A stretch of 64,000 nucleotides of DNA. It comes from Paenibacillus alkalitolerans. Its GTDB lineage: Bacteria; Bacillota; Bacilli; Paenibacillales; YIM-B00363. The stretch lies in NCBI RefSeq assembly GCF_016482785.1, contig NZ_JAEMXM010000001.1:372001-436000 (forward strand), read 5' to 3'. Positions 15,312 to 24,914 of the stretch are shown in pieces (positions within the stretch are counted from its first letter, which is position 1; the number at the start of each line of letters is the position of its first letter). The position numbers and the translations under genes were made by a program. The notes under the pieces were generated by a model. The model searched no databases. It worked only from the letters and a program-made list of their open reading frames with translations, and had not been told where the DNA came from.

Positions 15312-16826
15312 TTACTTTTTGGCCGTTTTGTCGTAGCGGAAATAATCGAAATCGACGAACCCGCCGATTTGCTTGGTTGCATAATTGAACAACCCGATCC
15401 GGCAGCCCATAAAATGATCCAGCGTATACTTCATTTGCAACGGACGGCCGATTTGTTCCCACTGGGTACCATCAACGGAATAGTAGAAAGAGGCGAGATC
15501 CACGCTCTCCTCGAAATTAAAATCGATCCTCAAATAAATCCGGCTGCCCTCGTATCGAATTTGCTCGACCGTTTGTTCGCCGCCGTCGCCCCCGTTGACG
15601 CACATGGCAACGTGACGTTCGCCGTTCTCCGCGACTTGGATGACGACGGTTCCGAAATGATGCTGCATGGCGACCAAGCCGGCGCGGTCGCCCGGTTTCA
15701 TATGGGTGACATCCATCACCGTCATCCCGCTGCATGCCGGACCTTCCGTCCGCTGCGTTAACGTGTTGCGGGCATATTCGACACTGCGGGCCAGATAACC
15801 CGTCTCCAATCGCAGATAACCCGGCCGTGCCGTCACGGACCACAATCGATTGTCCGGGTTATGATTCCATTGCCAATTCAATGCCAATTTATTCTCGACA
15901 TACTCGAACTCGTCGCTGATCACCAATGGTTTAGGCGCCGTGTTCGGCAACGGCACTTCAAAAGCCTTCGGCGCCTTGCCGTCCACGCCGAATATAGGCC
16001 AGTCGTCAGCCCAAGAAACCGGGACAACACAAGGAATTCTGCCGACGGCATCGTGATCTTGGAACAGCACGGCATACCACTCGCCTGCCGGCGTGTCGAC
16101 AATGCCGCCTTGCGCGACACCGTTGTTCCGGTAGCCCATGTCGTCATCGAGCAGCAGCTTGCGCTCATACGGACCCAGAAGCTCCCGCGAACGATAAAGC
16201 AGTTGTCTGCGGCGCCGGTTTCCGGCATTCGGCCATTCGATGAAGAACAAATAATAGTAGCCGTTCAACTTATAGGCGTGGCAGCCTTCGCAGCGCAGCA
16301 TGATCCCTTCTCGTTCCGTCTCGAACAGCAGTTGGTTGATGCCGCCCGGTTTTAAGGCCGTCGCGTCTGCCGCCAACTCCGTGATGCGGATATCGCCGTT
16401 GCCATGGATGACAAAGACGCGCCCTTCGTCGAACAGCAGACTCGGATCGTGATGGAGGCCTTGAATGACGAAACGTTCCCATCGTCCGTTCTCGATATCG
16501 TTCGTACGGTAAACATAGAACCGGTTCATGTCAAGGCTCGAGAAGCAGACATAGAACGTTTCCTTATGATAACGCAAGCTTGCGGCCCACGAACCTTTGC
16601 CGTAAATGCCTTTGCCGTCCAGCAAATTGTGCGCATCGTTATCTTCGAACGTATCGTATACATAGTTCACGATCTCCCAATTCATCAAGTTCTCCGACTT
16701 CATGATCGGGCATCCGGGCATCGAATGCATGCTGGTACTGACCATATAGAACGTTGTCCCCACCCGGATAACGCATAGATCCGGGACATCCGCCCAGATG
16801 ATCGGGTTAGTTATGATCGTATTCAT
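15312..16826 (-). CDS. GH43-family glycoside hydrolase (beta-xylosidase/arabinofuranosidase type)
   Basis: A 504-residue cytoplasmic protein. Residues 1-290 are the GH43 five-bladed propeller: NPIIWADVPDLCVIRVGTTF carries the catalytic Asp, and LRCEGCHAYKLNGYYYLFF the general-acid Glu near residue 177. Residues about 305-500 are the beta-sandwich common in xylosidase-type members (GH43_C2/DUF1349-like), with FDYFRYD at the end. It probably removes xylose or arabinose from short xylo-oligosaccharides. It lies 32 bases downstream of the GH10 xylanase gene, forming an operon. Confidence 0.88.
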   Translation of the reverse strand: MNTIITNPIIWADVPDLCVIRVGTTFYMVSTSMHSMPGCPIMKSENLMNWEIVNYVYDTFEDNDAHNLLDGKGIYGKGSWAASLRYHKETFYVCFSSLDMNRFYVYRTNDIENGRWERFVIQGLHHDPSLLFDEGRVFVIHGNGDIRITELAADATALKPGGINQLLFETEREGIMLRCEGCHAYKLNGYYYLFFIEWPNAGNRRRRQLLYRSRELLGPYERKLLLDDDMGYRNNGVAQGGIVDTPAGEWYAVLFQDHDAVGRIPCVVPVSWADDWPIFGVDGKAPKAFEVPLPNTAPKPLVISDEFEYVENKLALNWQWNHNPDNRLWSVTARPGYLRLETGYLARSVEYARNTLTQRTEGPACSGMTVMDVTHMKPGDRAGLVAMQHHFGTVVIQVAENGERHVAMCVNGGDGGEQTVEQIRYEGSRIYLRIDFNFEESVDLASFYYSVDGTQWEQIGRPLQMKYTLDHFMGCRIGLFNYATKQIGGFVDFDYFRYDKTAKK

Positions 16827-16858
16827 TCGTATGATTCTCCCCTTTGCGAATACAACGT

Positions 16859-17875
16859 TTAAGAGCGTGCGACGTCAAGTACATCCCAATATGATTGTTT
16901 CGGCTTATGCTCCGTGTCAAAGAGGAATGGCCAGTTTTTTCTGCCGTTGACCGGGAAGTTATCCAACCAGGTATAATCGTCGGCCGCTCCCCAGAATGTC
17001 ACGGACTTAATATGGTCGGAGTACTCCTTAAACAGTTGAAAAAATTGTTTGTACCGTTCCGCTTGCCGCTCAAGCATCTCGTCATTCGGCGCCGCCAGAT
17101 CGGTTCGGCGGTCGTCATGCCGGAATACGGAAACATCCAACTCCGTAATATGCAGCTTCATACCGAGACTTGCATACCTTTCGATGGCTTCGCGAATATC
17201 GTCAATGGTCGGATGTTCCAGGTTCCAGTGCGCTTGAAGCCCGATCCCGTGAATCGGCACGCCCTTTTCCTTCAACGATTTGACCAAGGTATAGATTTTT
17301 TCTCTCTTTTCGGGTACGGACTCGTTATAATCGTTATAAAACAATTGCGCCCCCGGATCAGCCGCATGCGCATATTCGAATGCTTTGGCGATGAAATCTT
17401 CTCCGGCAATGTCGAGCCACTTGGACGTACGCAGCAACTCCCCGCTTTTGTCGGAAACCGCCTCATTCACCACATCCCAAGCATAGATACTTCCCTTATA
17501 ACGTGTGACCACCGTTTCAATGTGGGATTTCATCCTCGCCAGCAGCGTTTCGCGGTCAACCGCGCTGCCGTTGCGATCTTCAAACACCCACTGAGGCGTT
17601 TGATTGTGCCATACAAGCGTATGCCCTCTGACCCCCATACCGTTGGCTTTCGCGAACTCAACCAAACGATTCGCATCATCGAAAGTATACTGATCTTCAG
17701 AAGGATGCAATCTCTCGAACTTCATTTCATTCTCCGCGGTTACACTATTGAAATGATGCGTCAACAGCTCACGCTGCGTGTCCAGCGTCATTGGATTTAC
17801 AGCCGCCCCTATTAAGAAATGCTGCTTAAATGCTTCATGAAGTTTTGGGAACTCACCAAAATGAGAATTTAACAT
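16859..17875 (-). CDS. GH10 endo-1,4-beta-xylanase, intracellular
   Basis: A 338-residue GH10 (beta/alpha)8 barrel. The acid/base Glu is in AWDVVNEAVS (near residue 136) and the nucleophile Glu in HITELDVSVF (near 245); GHTLVWHNQTPQW is also typical. There is no signal peptide, so it acts on imported xylo-oligosaccharides in the cytoplasm, as known for the short Paenibacillus/Geobacillus intracellular GH10 enzymes. GGAGG precedes the ATG. It is the first gene of the GH10-GH43 operon and has a good sigma-A promoter at 17951-17979. Confidence 0.93.
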   Translation of the reverse strand: MLNSHFGEFPKLHEAFKQHFLIGAAVNPMTLDTQRELLTHHFNSVTAENEMKFERLHPSEDQYTFDDANRLVEFAKANGMGVRGHTLVWHNQTPQWVFEDRNGSAVDRETLLARMKSHIETVVTRYKGSIYAWDVVNEAVSDKSGELLRTSKWLDIAGEDFIAKAFEYAHAADPGAQLFYNDYNESVPEKREKIYTLVKSLKEKGVPIHGIGLQAHWNLEHPTIDDIREAIERYASLGMKLHITELDVSVFRHDDRRTDLAAPNDEMLERQAERYKQFFQLFKEYSDHIKSVTFWGAADDYTWLDNFPVNGRKNWPFLFDTEHKPKQSYWDVLDVARS

Positions 17876-17950
17876 TCCCTTGACTACCTCCTCTACCTTT
17901 ACACCACTTTTAGCCAGTACAGATTAAGCTTCAGGTAATTATTCCTAAAA

Positions 17951-17979
17951 ATTGTACCGTTTACAGTTAGTAATGACAA
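17951..17979 (-). promoter_or_regulatory. sigma-A promoter of the GH10-GH43 operon
   Basis: On the minus strand TTGTCA and TACAAT are separated by exactly 17 bases. The -10 box lies 75 bases upstream of the xylanase start, leaving room for an operator in the leader. Confidence 0.7.
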
Positions 17980-18032
17980 CCTGCCGATCGAGTGATTAAT
18001 CGCCCGGTAAGTTATAGGCTACTTTCACAATT

Positions 18033-18083
18033 AAAGAAGATTGCAATCCTCCCGGTGTAAAGGTCTGGGTTGCAATCTTCTTC
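18033..18083 (-). terminator. terminator between transketolase and the xylanase operon
   Basis: AAGAAGATTGCAATCC and GGGTTGCAATCTTCTT form a stem of about 15 bp with an ~18-base loop. In the minus direction it is followed by TTTAATTG. It lies about 30 bases after the tkt stop codon. Confidence 0.75.
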
Positions 18084-18110
18084 CATACTCACTTTTATTT
18101 TGGCTCGGGG

Positions 18111-20105
18111 TTATTTCAATAATGCTTTGGCTAATCTAACGACATTGCCGACGGAGAAGCCGAAATATTCCATTACCGCGGTGCCCGGACCCGAAGCGCC
18201 GAACGTATCGATGGACAACACTTTGCCGCCTGGACCCGCATAACGTTCCCATCCAAGCGAGATGCCCGCTTCGATGGCGACCCTCTTCGCGACCGTGTCA
18301 GGAAGAACGCTTTGCTTATAGGCTTCGGACTGCCGGTCGAACAATTCCTGGCTCGGCATGGCCACGACGCGAATGGAGAGGCCTTCCTTTTCGAGCTCCG
18401 CTTTGGCGTTCACGGCCAGGGAGACCTCCGAGCCCGTTGCGATCAAGATCATGTCCGGCTGCCCGTTCGTCTCCGTCAAGACATATGCGCCCTTGGCGAC
18501 TTGCTCGCGGTTGGCTTTGGTCGTTTCGTAAATCGGCAAGTTCTGTCTGCTCAATACGAGGGCGACCGGTCCTTCCTTCTGCGCAAGCGCGTAAGCCCAT
18601 GCGCTTGCCGTCTCGTTGGCGTCGGAAGGTCGGATGACAGTAAGTCCCGGGATCGTACGCAGCGCGGCCAAATGCTCCACGGGCTCATGCGTCGGCCCGT
18701 CTTCCCCGACGGCGATGGAATCGTGGGTGAATACATAGATGACGGGCAGCTTCTGCAGCGCGGCCAAACGAATGGACGGGCGCAAATAATCGCTGAATAC
18801 AAAGAAGGTGCTTACGAAAGGCCTGACTCCTCCGTGCAGCGCCATGCCGCTGCCTGCCGCGCCCATAGCATGCTCACGCACACCGAAGTAAACGTTGCGT
18901 CCTGCATAAGTCTCGATGGCGAAAGCGGGCTCTCCCTTTATATCCGTCATCGTCGAATGCGAGAGATCCGCGCTTCCTCCGAATAAAAATGGTACGGTCT
19001 TCAGGTAATGATTGATCGCTTCTCCGCTCGCCACGCGGGTCGAGACGGTCTTCGACGCGTCGAACGTAAGAATATCGGCGGCGTCGATCGACACGGCACC
19101 TTCGATAGCTGCAGCGAGTTCTTGGCCTAGCGAAGGATACTTCGCGGCATAAGCAGCGAACAGCCGGTTCCATTCTTCTTCTTTACTAGCGCCCTGTTGC
19201 TTCAGCCGGTCGAAATACGCACGAACTTCTTCCGGAACGGTGAATTCTTCTTCGTAGGGCCAGCCGTACACTTCCTTTGTCGCTTTGGCTTCCTCTTTGC
19301 CCAGCGGGTTGCCGTGCACTTTGTTCGTGCCTGCCGCCTTGCTACCGTAACCGATGATCGTGCGGATCTCGATGATCGTCGGCTGCTCGCCGTTCCGCTT
19401 GGCCTCCGTGATCGCTGCCGAGATTGCAGCCAAGTCGTTGCCGTCTTCCACCCGCAAATAGTGCCAATTGGCGGATTCCGCCCGTTTTCGAATATTTTCG
19501 CTGAAGCTCAAGCCCAGTTCTCCGTCCAGCGAAATATTGTTGGAATCGTAGAGCACGATCAATTTGCCGAGCTTCATATGTCCCGCCATGGACATCGCTT
19601 CATAAGAGATGCCTTCCATCAAACAGCCGTCTCCGGCCAGCGCATACGTATAATGATCGACTACCGGGAATCCGTCTCGATTGAATTTCGAGGCAAGATG
19701 CGCTTCGGCCATCGCCATCCCGACAGCCATGGCGATACCCTGTCCCAGGGGACCCGTCGTGGCATCCACGCCATCCGTATGTCCGTACTCGGGATGTCCC
19801 GGCGTACGGCTGTTCAGCTTGCGGAACTGCTTTAAGTCCTCTAACGTCACTTGATACCCGAACAGATGCAGAAGGCTGTACAGCAAAGCGGAACCGTGCC
19901 CCGCAGACAGCACGAACCGGTCGCGATTGAACCATTTGGCGTTTCCGGGGTTGATCTTCATATGTTCGGACCAGAGGGTGTAGGCCATCGGCGCCGCGCC
20001 CATCGGCAGTCCCGGATGACCGGAATTGGCGGCGTTGGTGGCATCAATGGACAATGTTCGGATCGTATTGATCGCTAACTGATTGATCGTTTGCGTGTCA
20101 AGCAT
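18111..20105 (-). CDS. tkt: transketolase
   Basis: A 664-residue full-length transketolase. The thiamine diphosphate motif begins [15 protein letters not shown] near residue 155 and ends in [10 protein letters not shown]. The pyrimidine domain carries [17 protein letters not shown] (cofactor-activating Glu) and the C-terminal transketolase domain follows. In the cytoplasm it transfers two-carbon units in the non-oxidative pentose phosphate pathway, which is where xylose and arabinose from the neighbouring glycosidases enter metabolism. It is divergent from a LysR-type regulator, an arrangement that suggests this copy is specially regulated. Confidence 0.97.
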   Translation of the reverse strand: MLDTQTINQLAINTIRTLSIDATNAANSGHPGLPMGAAPMAYTLWSEHMKINPGNAKWFNRDRFVLSAGHGSALLYSLLHLFGYQVTLEDLKQFRKLNSRTPGHPEYGHTDGVDATTGPLGQGIAMAVGMAMAEAHLASKFNRDGFPVVDHYTYALAGDGCLMEGISYEAMSMAGHMKLGKLIVLYDSNNISLDGELGLSFSENIRKRAESANWHYLRVEDGNDLAAISAAITEAKRNGEQPTIIEIRTIIGYGSKAAGTNKVHGNPLGKEEAKATKEVYGWPYEEEFTVPEEVRAYFDRLKQQGASKEEEWNRLFAAYAAKYPSLGQELAAAIEGAVSIDAADILTFDASKTVSTRVASGEAINHYLKTVPFLFGGSADLSHSTMTDIKGEPAFAIETYAGRNVYFGVREHAMGAAGSGMALHGGVRPFVSTFFVFSDYLRPSIRLAALQKLPVIYVFTHDSIAVGEDGPTHEPVEHLAALRTIPGLTVIRPSDANETASAWAYALAQKEGPVALVLSRQNLPIYETTKANREQVAKGAYVLTETNGQPDMILIATGSEVSLAVNAKAELEKEGLSIRVVAMPSQELFDRQSEAYKQSVLPDTVAKRVAIEAGISLGWERYAGPGGKVLSIDTFGASGPGTAVMEYFGFSVGNVVRLAKALLK

Positions 20106-20133
20106 GGCGTTCTCCTTTTCTCATCTCGAATTT

Positions 20134-20162
20134 TTGTTTCTTTTTTGTGGTTTTACTATAAT
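20134..20162 (+). promoter_or_regulatory. candidate sigma-A promoter for the LysR gene
   Basis: TTGTTT and TATAAT are separated by 17 bases, about 50 bases upstream of the LysR start. The same 108-bp gap must hold the divergent tkt promoter, so LysR binding here could control both. Confidence 0.5.
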
Positions 20163-20213
20163 ACAAACTACAGCCATATAAGTAATGAATATATTTAAGA
20201 GGGGCTCTAGATC

Positions 20214-21101
20214 ATGTCTATGGGTATCAATTATGAACTATATAAAGTTTTTTATTGGGCAGCCAAAACGGGCAGCTTATCGCAAGCCGCCAAGGTGTTG
20301 TACCTTACGCAGCCAACCGTTAGCCATGCTATCAAGCAGCTTGAGGAAGGTTTCGGCGTCACATTGTTCTTTCGCAATTCCAAAGGCGTCGAGTTAACGC
20401 AAGAGGGCGCCGTCCTCTATTCGTATATCGAACAGTCGCAAATCCTCATTTCGCTTGCCGAGGAGAAGATTACTGCGCTGAAAAACCTGGAAAGCGGCGA
20501 ACTGCGCATCGGCGGGAGCGACTCGCTGTTCAAGCATTATTTGCTCCCCTACTTGGAACAATTTCATGAAAATCATCCGGGCATCAAGCTGCACCTGCAT
20601 CACGGAACGACGCCGGAAATCATAACTTTTTTAAAAGAAGGCAAAATCGATCTAGGTGTCGTTCGCATGCCGATCATCGATCCGCAGCTTGAAGTCAAGA
20701 TGAGCTTCCAACTCCAAGATTGTTTCGTAGCCGGAGCCCGTTATGCGGATATGCAACATAAGGTGCTGTCTCTGGAAATGCTGCTTCAGCACTCCATCAT
20801 TCTGTTCTCACGGAACAGCCGCGCGCGAATGGCGATCACGGAATTATTTCAAAGCTACGGATATTCGATCAAGCCGGAGATCGAGGTCGGAAGCGTGGAT
20901 TTGCTCATCGAGTTTGCGCGCAGAGGACTCGGAGTTTCTTACGTGACCCGGGAATTCGTATCGAAGGAATTGGAAGAGGGATCTCTTTTCGAGGTTCGAT
21001 TAGACGTACCGCTCCCCCCTTCTCATGTTGCGATATTGACGATGCGAAATATGCCCCTATCAAGCGCGGCAAGCGTGTTTATTGAACTGATTCGGCAATA
21101 A
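20214..21101 (+). CDS. LysR-family transcriptional regulator
   Basis: A 295-residue LysR regulator: N-terminal winged helix-turn-helix (residues 5-63, with GSLSQAAKVLYLTQPTVSHA and FRNSKGVELTQEG) and a periplasmic-binding-protein-like effector domain (about 90-295). The start is ATG 20214 with GAGGGG upstream; MGINYE two codons later is an alternative. By position it probably controls the divergent transketolase gene; the effector may be a pentose-pathway or glycolytic intermediate, which is inference. Confidence 0.9.
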   Translation: MSMGINYELYKVFYWAAKTGSLSQAAKVLYLTQPTVSHAIKQLEEGFGVTLFFRNSKGVELTQEGAVLYSYIEQSQILISLAEEKITALKNLESGELRIGGSDSLFKHYLLPYLEQFHENHPGIKLHLHHGTTPEIITFLKEGKIDLGVVRMPIIDPQLEVKMSFQLQDCFVAGARYADMQHKVLSLEMLLQHSIILFSRNSRARMAITELFQSYGYSIKPEIEVGSVDLLIEFARRGLGVSYVTREFVSKELEEGSLFEVRLDVPLPPSHVAILTMRNMPLSSAASVFIELIRQ

Positions 21102-21130
21102 AAAAAAGCCTGATTATTTCAAGCTTTTCA
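21102..21130 (+). terminator. weak terminator after the LysR gene
   Basis: AAAAAGCcTGA and TtCAaGCTTTT form an imperfect hairpin directly after the stop codon, ending in TTTT. Confidence 0.4.
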
Positions 21131-21226
21131 ATAAGGGCATATCTATGTCACTAGACATTTCGGTGGGATAAGTTTAACGCCGGATACCTCATTTTAATTC
21201 ATAGTTGACCAAATTTGCCGATCTTA

Positions 21227-21946
21227 CTAACTACCTTCCAGCTTTCGATAAAGTTTCTGCAAAATGACAGCTTCCGCCCATAACGGCAGGGGCTGTTCAA
21301 TCTTTTGTTTCCAGCTTGGATCGGTCAAATGACCTTGTGCGTAAAGCCAGCCAACGGCATCTTTCTTCCAGTCCGGCGTTCCCGGCGGGTAGAGCTCCAC
21401 TAATCCCATCGCATTGCCAATCCCTCTGGCAATCGCTCTTGCTAATTCTTTGATTAGCTCAGAATCTTTCAATAGCGTAGCATCCATTACATTATCCACG
21501 AACAGATTTTCCAGGAGAATCGCCGACATTTTCGTTTCACGCAACACGGCGAAATTGGCTTCCTTTTTGCCGCGATCTTTCACGCCAAGTGGTCCGAGGT
21601 AAGCCATTACCTCTGCATGGACGAAATCTTGCATCTGCCCGCTCTTTCCACTTCGGGTACCGGAGTAAACAAAGGATTCAAACCCTTCCCCTCCCCCCGC
21701 ATTATGGTGAAGTGAAACAAAATAATCCGCGTTCAACTGATTGGCAAAGCTTGCCCGGTCGGATAATGATACAAAAGTATCCGTTTCTCTTGTCATACGG
21801 ACATCCGCATCATAGCAGTTTAAAAGCCAATCACGTACCTTCAAACCAATATTCAAAGCCAAATCCTTTTCGATAATACCATTTGACTGAGCGCCGGGAT
21901 CATTTCCTCCATGACCAGGATCCAATACCACAATCGGCATAACCAT
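21227..21946 (-). CDS. N-acetylmuramoyl-L-alanine amidase (Amidase_3)
   Basis: A 239-residue Amidase_3 enzyme. The zinc site is visible: His in VVLDPGHGGNDPG, Glu in NGIIEKDLALN, His in YFVSLHHNAGG, and the catalytic Glu in AILLENLFVDN. It cleaves the amide bond between muramic acid and the stem peptide. No signal peptide is present, which is unusual for a wall enzyme but typical of phage- or spore-lysis-type members. The C-terminal ~45 residues (WKKDAVGWLYAQGHLTDPSW) form a small helical region. Two in-frame ATGs (21946, 21940) share one GAGGAGAGGG; the second has the better spacing. Confidence 0.9.
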   Translation of the reverse strand: MVMPIVVLDPGHGGNDPGAQSNGIIEKDLALNIGLKVRDWLLNCYDADVRMTRETDTFVSLSDRASFANQLNADYFVSLHHNAGGGEGFESFVYSGTRSGKSGQMQDFVHAEVMAYLGPLGVKDRGKKEANFAVLRETKMSAILLENLFVDNVMDATLLKDSELIKELARAIARGIGNAMGLVELYPPGTPDWKKDAVGWLYAQGHLTDPSWKQKIEQPLPLWAEAVILQKLYRKLEGS

Positions 21947-22009
21947 CCCTCTCCTCTTACGAGTAGTAGCAATGTATTATATCGTATTCCTATAATACAT
22001 TTTGGCTAC

Positions 22010-22159
22010 TTATCTTTTCTTAAACGCTCGTCGTTCCGCATATAATACGCACTTCGCACAAACAACAATTTTTTTGTCCTTATCGTCTAAATATTTACGA
22101 GGATGGTTCGCTTTTTTACCGCAAATGAAACATTTTGAACCGAATAGCCATTGAAACAT
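22010..22159 (-). CDS. small zinc-ribbon-like protein (49 aa)
   Basis: A 49-codon frame starting MFQWLFGSKCFICGKKANHP and ending in CAKCVLYAERRAFKKR. The two CxxC pairs 24 residues apart would bind one zinc ion. AAAGGGTGA lies six bases before the ATG. It lies upstream of the amidase gene on the same strand, 63 bases away. Function is unknown; it could be a small nucleic-acid-binding or regulatory protein. Confidence 0.6.
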   Translation of the reverse strand: MFQWLFGSKCFICGKKANHPRKYLDDKDKKIVVCAKCVLYAERRAFKKR

Positions 22160-22225
22160 TGAATTCACCCTTTATTTAAAAATGCTTCTTTTCTTTCTAT
22201 ATTGTACTATGACAATTACGATTTA

Positions 22226-22262
22226 ATAAAAAAAGACCGCGCTGGGTTTGCGCGTTCTCTTT
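22226..22262 (-). terminator. terminator of the oligopeptide ABC operon
   Basis: On the minus strand GAACGCGC and GCGCGGTC form the stem, directly followed by TTTTTTTATT. It lies six bases after the substrate-binding protein gene ends at 22268. Confidence 0.85.
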
Positions 22263-22267
22263 TAGGT

Positions 22268-23851
22268 TTAATTGCTTTTGATTTCTTCGACATAGAACAT
22301 GGAGTCGACGCGAGGCTTATAATCGATCGCATCGCTGACGGAATAGTATTCATTGCTTCTGAACAAATAAATATAGGGAAGCTCCTCGGCCGCGATGAGC
22401 TGTACTTTCTTATATTGTTCCGCCCTCTCCTCCGGGTTCATGTTCACAGCAGCTTTATCCAGCAAATCGTCGACGGTCGGATTGTTGTACCCAAACCCCT
22501 TGGGGTTATAAGTAGAATGGAAATGAATTAATGCGAGAGACGGATCGAACATCGTATTGTTCCAACCGGTTTGGAGCAGTTCTGCATTCTTGCCGTTGGT
22601 TCTTACGTCTACGTACTGGCTTGCTTCCAGAAGCTGAAGTTTTACCTTAATGCCAGCAGCCTCCAACATGCCGGCGATCATTTGCGCCATTTCACTATCC
22701 GCGTACGTACGGCCTTGCGAAGCGGTATACGTAATTTCCAACGGGTTGCTGTCGGTATAGCCGGCTTCCGCAAGCAGCTGCTTCGCACGTTCCGGATCGA
22801 ACCTGTGCGTATTGTATAAGCTTTCTTCAAATCCTGGAACGCCAGGTACGATACGCGTTCTGGTAGGCGCAGCCGAACCGTCTGTATATTTCTCGATCAA
22901 TGCCATGTTATCGATTGCGTAATCGATCGCTTCGCGAACCTTCGGATCCGACGTTTTAAATTCCGGGTTTTGGTTGACCATGAGCATCATGACCGTCGTC
23001 GTATCGTTAGGGATGACGGTGGTGCCGTCATTATTTTCGACGCGTTCCAAGTCGGTAGGCGGGATGTTGGCCGCAATGTCGACACCGCCGGTCAGCGCTT
23101 CTCCGATCCGAGTCGAGTTTTCGATGATCGTCCGGAAGATGACGGTATCCCACTCCGTAACGTCCCCCGCGAAATAGTTGTCGTATTTGCTTAAAACCAA
23201 TCGGTCCCCTTTGCTCCACTCGACGAATTGATAAGGGCCGCTTCCGACCGGGTGCTTCATATAACCTTCCCAGCCTGCTTCTTCAATGTACTTTTTCGGG
23301 AAAATGCCGGACCCCTCCCTGGCGATTCGATAAGGCAGCACAGGGTCCGGGCCGTTGGTAATTATGTTAAAATGCGTATCGTCAATAATTTCCACTTCTT
23401 TAATCGTTTTATAGTTTTGGTGCTGCACCAGCTTGTTGTCCAAGGCTACGCGTTCCAGGGAAAACTTCACGTCTTCCGCCGTCAGCGGGTCTCCGTTATG
23501 AAACGTAATATTGTCTCTTAGCGTGAACGACCATGTTACATCATCCGTTTTTTCGTACGATTCCACCAGATGCGGCTGCACCTTGCTGTCGTGATCCCGC
23601 TTCAATAAATAACTTTGCAGGTTGACCATCACAGCCTCCGTAGAGATCGCGGTCGTGTTGTGAGTATCGAAGGTGTCAACATCCTGGCTTAAAGCAAAAG
23701 TAAGTGCTTTCTCCGCCTCTGTCCCTTGCGCCGCCGTTCCCGTTTCGGAAGACGGTTTGCCCGCATCGCTCTGATTGTTGCAAGCCGTAAGCAACAACAT
23801 TGCGGCTGTGGTTAATATCCAAGCGATTTTTGTTACGCTTCTCTTTTTCAC
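22268..23851 (-). CDS. oligopeptide-type ABC transporter substrate-binding lipoprotein
   Basis: A 527-residue SBP_bac_5 family protein. The start is GTG 23851, with GAGGAGA seven bases upstream; an overlapping ATG is out of frame. The signal peptide ends in a lipobox, AMLLLTACNN, so the protein is anchored outside the membrane by a lipidated Cys. The core has family motifs such as FHNGDPLTAEDVKFSLER and HPVGSGPYQFVEWSKGD. These proteins bind di- or oligopeptides, nickel or glycosides; the ligand is not evident. It is the last gene of the five-gene operon, after the permeases and ATPases. Confidence 0.92.
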   Translation of the reverse strand: MKKRSVTKIAWILTTAAMLLLTACNNQSDAGKPSSETGTAAQGTEAEKALTFALSQDVDTFDTHNTTAISTEAVMVNLQSYLLKRDHDSKVQPHLVESYEKTDDVTWSFTLRDNITFHNGDPLTAEDVKFSLERVALDNKLVQHQNYKTIKEVEIIDDTHFNIITNGPDPVLPYRIAREGSGIFPKKYIEEAGWEGYMKHPVGSGPYQFVEWSKGDRLVLSKYDNYFAGDVTEWDTVIFRTIIENSTRIGEALTGGVDIAANIPPTDLERVENNDGTTVIPNDTTTVMMLMVNQNPEFKTSDPKVREAIDYAIDNMALIEKYTDGSAAPTRTRIVPGVPGFEESLYNTHRFDPERAKQLLAEAGYTDSNPLEITYTASQGRTYADSEMAQMIAGMLEAAGIKVKLQLLEASQYVDVRTNGKNAELLQTGWNNTMFDPSLALIHFHSTYNPKGFGYNNPTVDDLLDKAAVNMNPEERAEQYKKVQLIAAEELPYIYLFRSNEYYSVSDAIDYKPRVDSMFYVEEIKSN

Positions 23852-23885
23852 GGTCCATTCTCCTCTGCAGTTTTGTATGAATCTG

Positions 23886-24914
23886 CTAACTAATCGACGT
23901 ACTGCAGCTATGTTCGCTCCCAATCGGTTCGTGGCAGGCGACCATCCTCCCTTCTCCCTCCACCTCCTTCAGCGGCGGCTCCTCTTGAATACAGCGTTCC
24001 GTTGCATAAGGACAGCGCGTATGGAATCTGCACCCGGCCGGCGGGTTAGTCGGGCTTGGAATATCGCCTTCCAATACCGGCATTCCCTTTTGGCTTCTCA
24101 GCGACGGATCCGATATCGGGATGGAAGAGAGCAGACCTTGCGTGTAAGGATGCTTTGGTTGCCGGAACAATTGTTCCTTGCCCGCCACTTCTACGATTTT
24201 CCCTAAATACATGACGGCGATGCGGTCGCTGATATGCTTTACCGCAGGAAGTCCATGGCCGATGAAGATGTAGGTCAGGTCGAATTCCCTCTGCAGCCTG
24301 GACAGCAAGTTCAATATTTGTGACTGTATGGATACGTCGAGCGCGGATACCGCTTCGTCGCAAACGATCAGCTTCGGCTTTAATGCCAAGGCTCGAGCGA
24401 TCCCGATACGCTGCCGCTGGCCGCCGCTGAATTCATGCGGATACCGAGGCGCGAATGAAGGACTCAATCCTACGGTGTCCATGAGTTCAAGCACTCTTTG
24501 GCGAAGCTGCCCACCTTCCAGCACCTTGTGTGACCGCAACGGTTCGGCGATAATATCTTCCACACGCATTCTTGGATTTAAGGAGGAGAACGGGTCTTGG
24601 AAAATCATCTGAATATCTTTTCGCTTCTCCCTCATTTGTTCGGATGTCAGCTTTCTTAAATCTTGGCCTTCGAACAAGATCTCGCCTTCCGAAGCTTCCA
24701 ACAATCTGAGAACGAGATTGCCGGTTGTCGATTTCCCGCAGCCGGATTCCCCGACAATTCCGAACGTTTCTCCCCGGTATACCTTGAAATCCACTCCATC
24801 TACCGCTTTAAGCAGCACCCTTTTTTTGGCGAACCACCCCTTAGTAATGTCAAAATGTTTTTTTAATCCCTTAACCTCCAACAGCGGTGCTTGTCCCCTG
24901 TTTGCGATCTTCAA
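23886..24914 (-). CDS. oligopeptide-type ABC transporter ATPase (OppF/DppF-like)
   Basis: A 342-residue ATPase with Walker [16 protein letters not shown] (near residue 50), signature FSGGQRQRIGIARAL (near 160), Walker B LIVCDEAVSALD and the Opp/Dpp C-terminal region with four cysteines (CRFHTRCPYATERC) that in relatives binds an iron-sulfur cluster. It energises peptide uptake together with the ATPase encoded upstream, with which it overlaps by 44 bases. The H-loop reads FIGHGLPAVKHI, where most relatives have SHDL. Confidence 0.9.
   Translation of the reverse strand: MKIANRGQAPLLEVKGLKKHFDITKGWFAKKRVLLKAVDGVDFKVYRGETFGIVGESGCGKSTTGNLVLRLLEASEGEILFEGQDLRKLTSEQMREKRKDIQMIFQDPFSSLNPRMRVEDIIAEPLRSHKVLEGGQLRQRVLELMDTVGLSPSFAPRYPHEFSGGQRQRIGIARALALKPKLIVCDEAVSALDVSIQSQILNLLSRLQREFDLTYIFIGHGLPAVKHISDRIAVMYLGKIVEVAGKEQLFRQPKHPYTQGLLSSIPISDPSLRSQKGMPVLEGDIPSPTNPPAGCRFHTRCPYATERCIQEEPPLKEVEGEGRMVACHEPIGSEHSCSTSIS

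Noticed and set aside
16895-17815. 306-codon open frame on the plus strand
   Set aside because: Antisense to the GH10 xylanase gene with intact catalytic residues.
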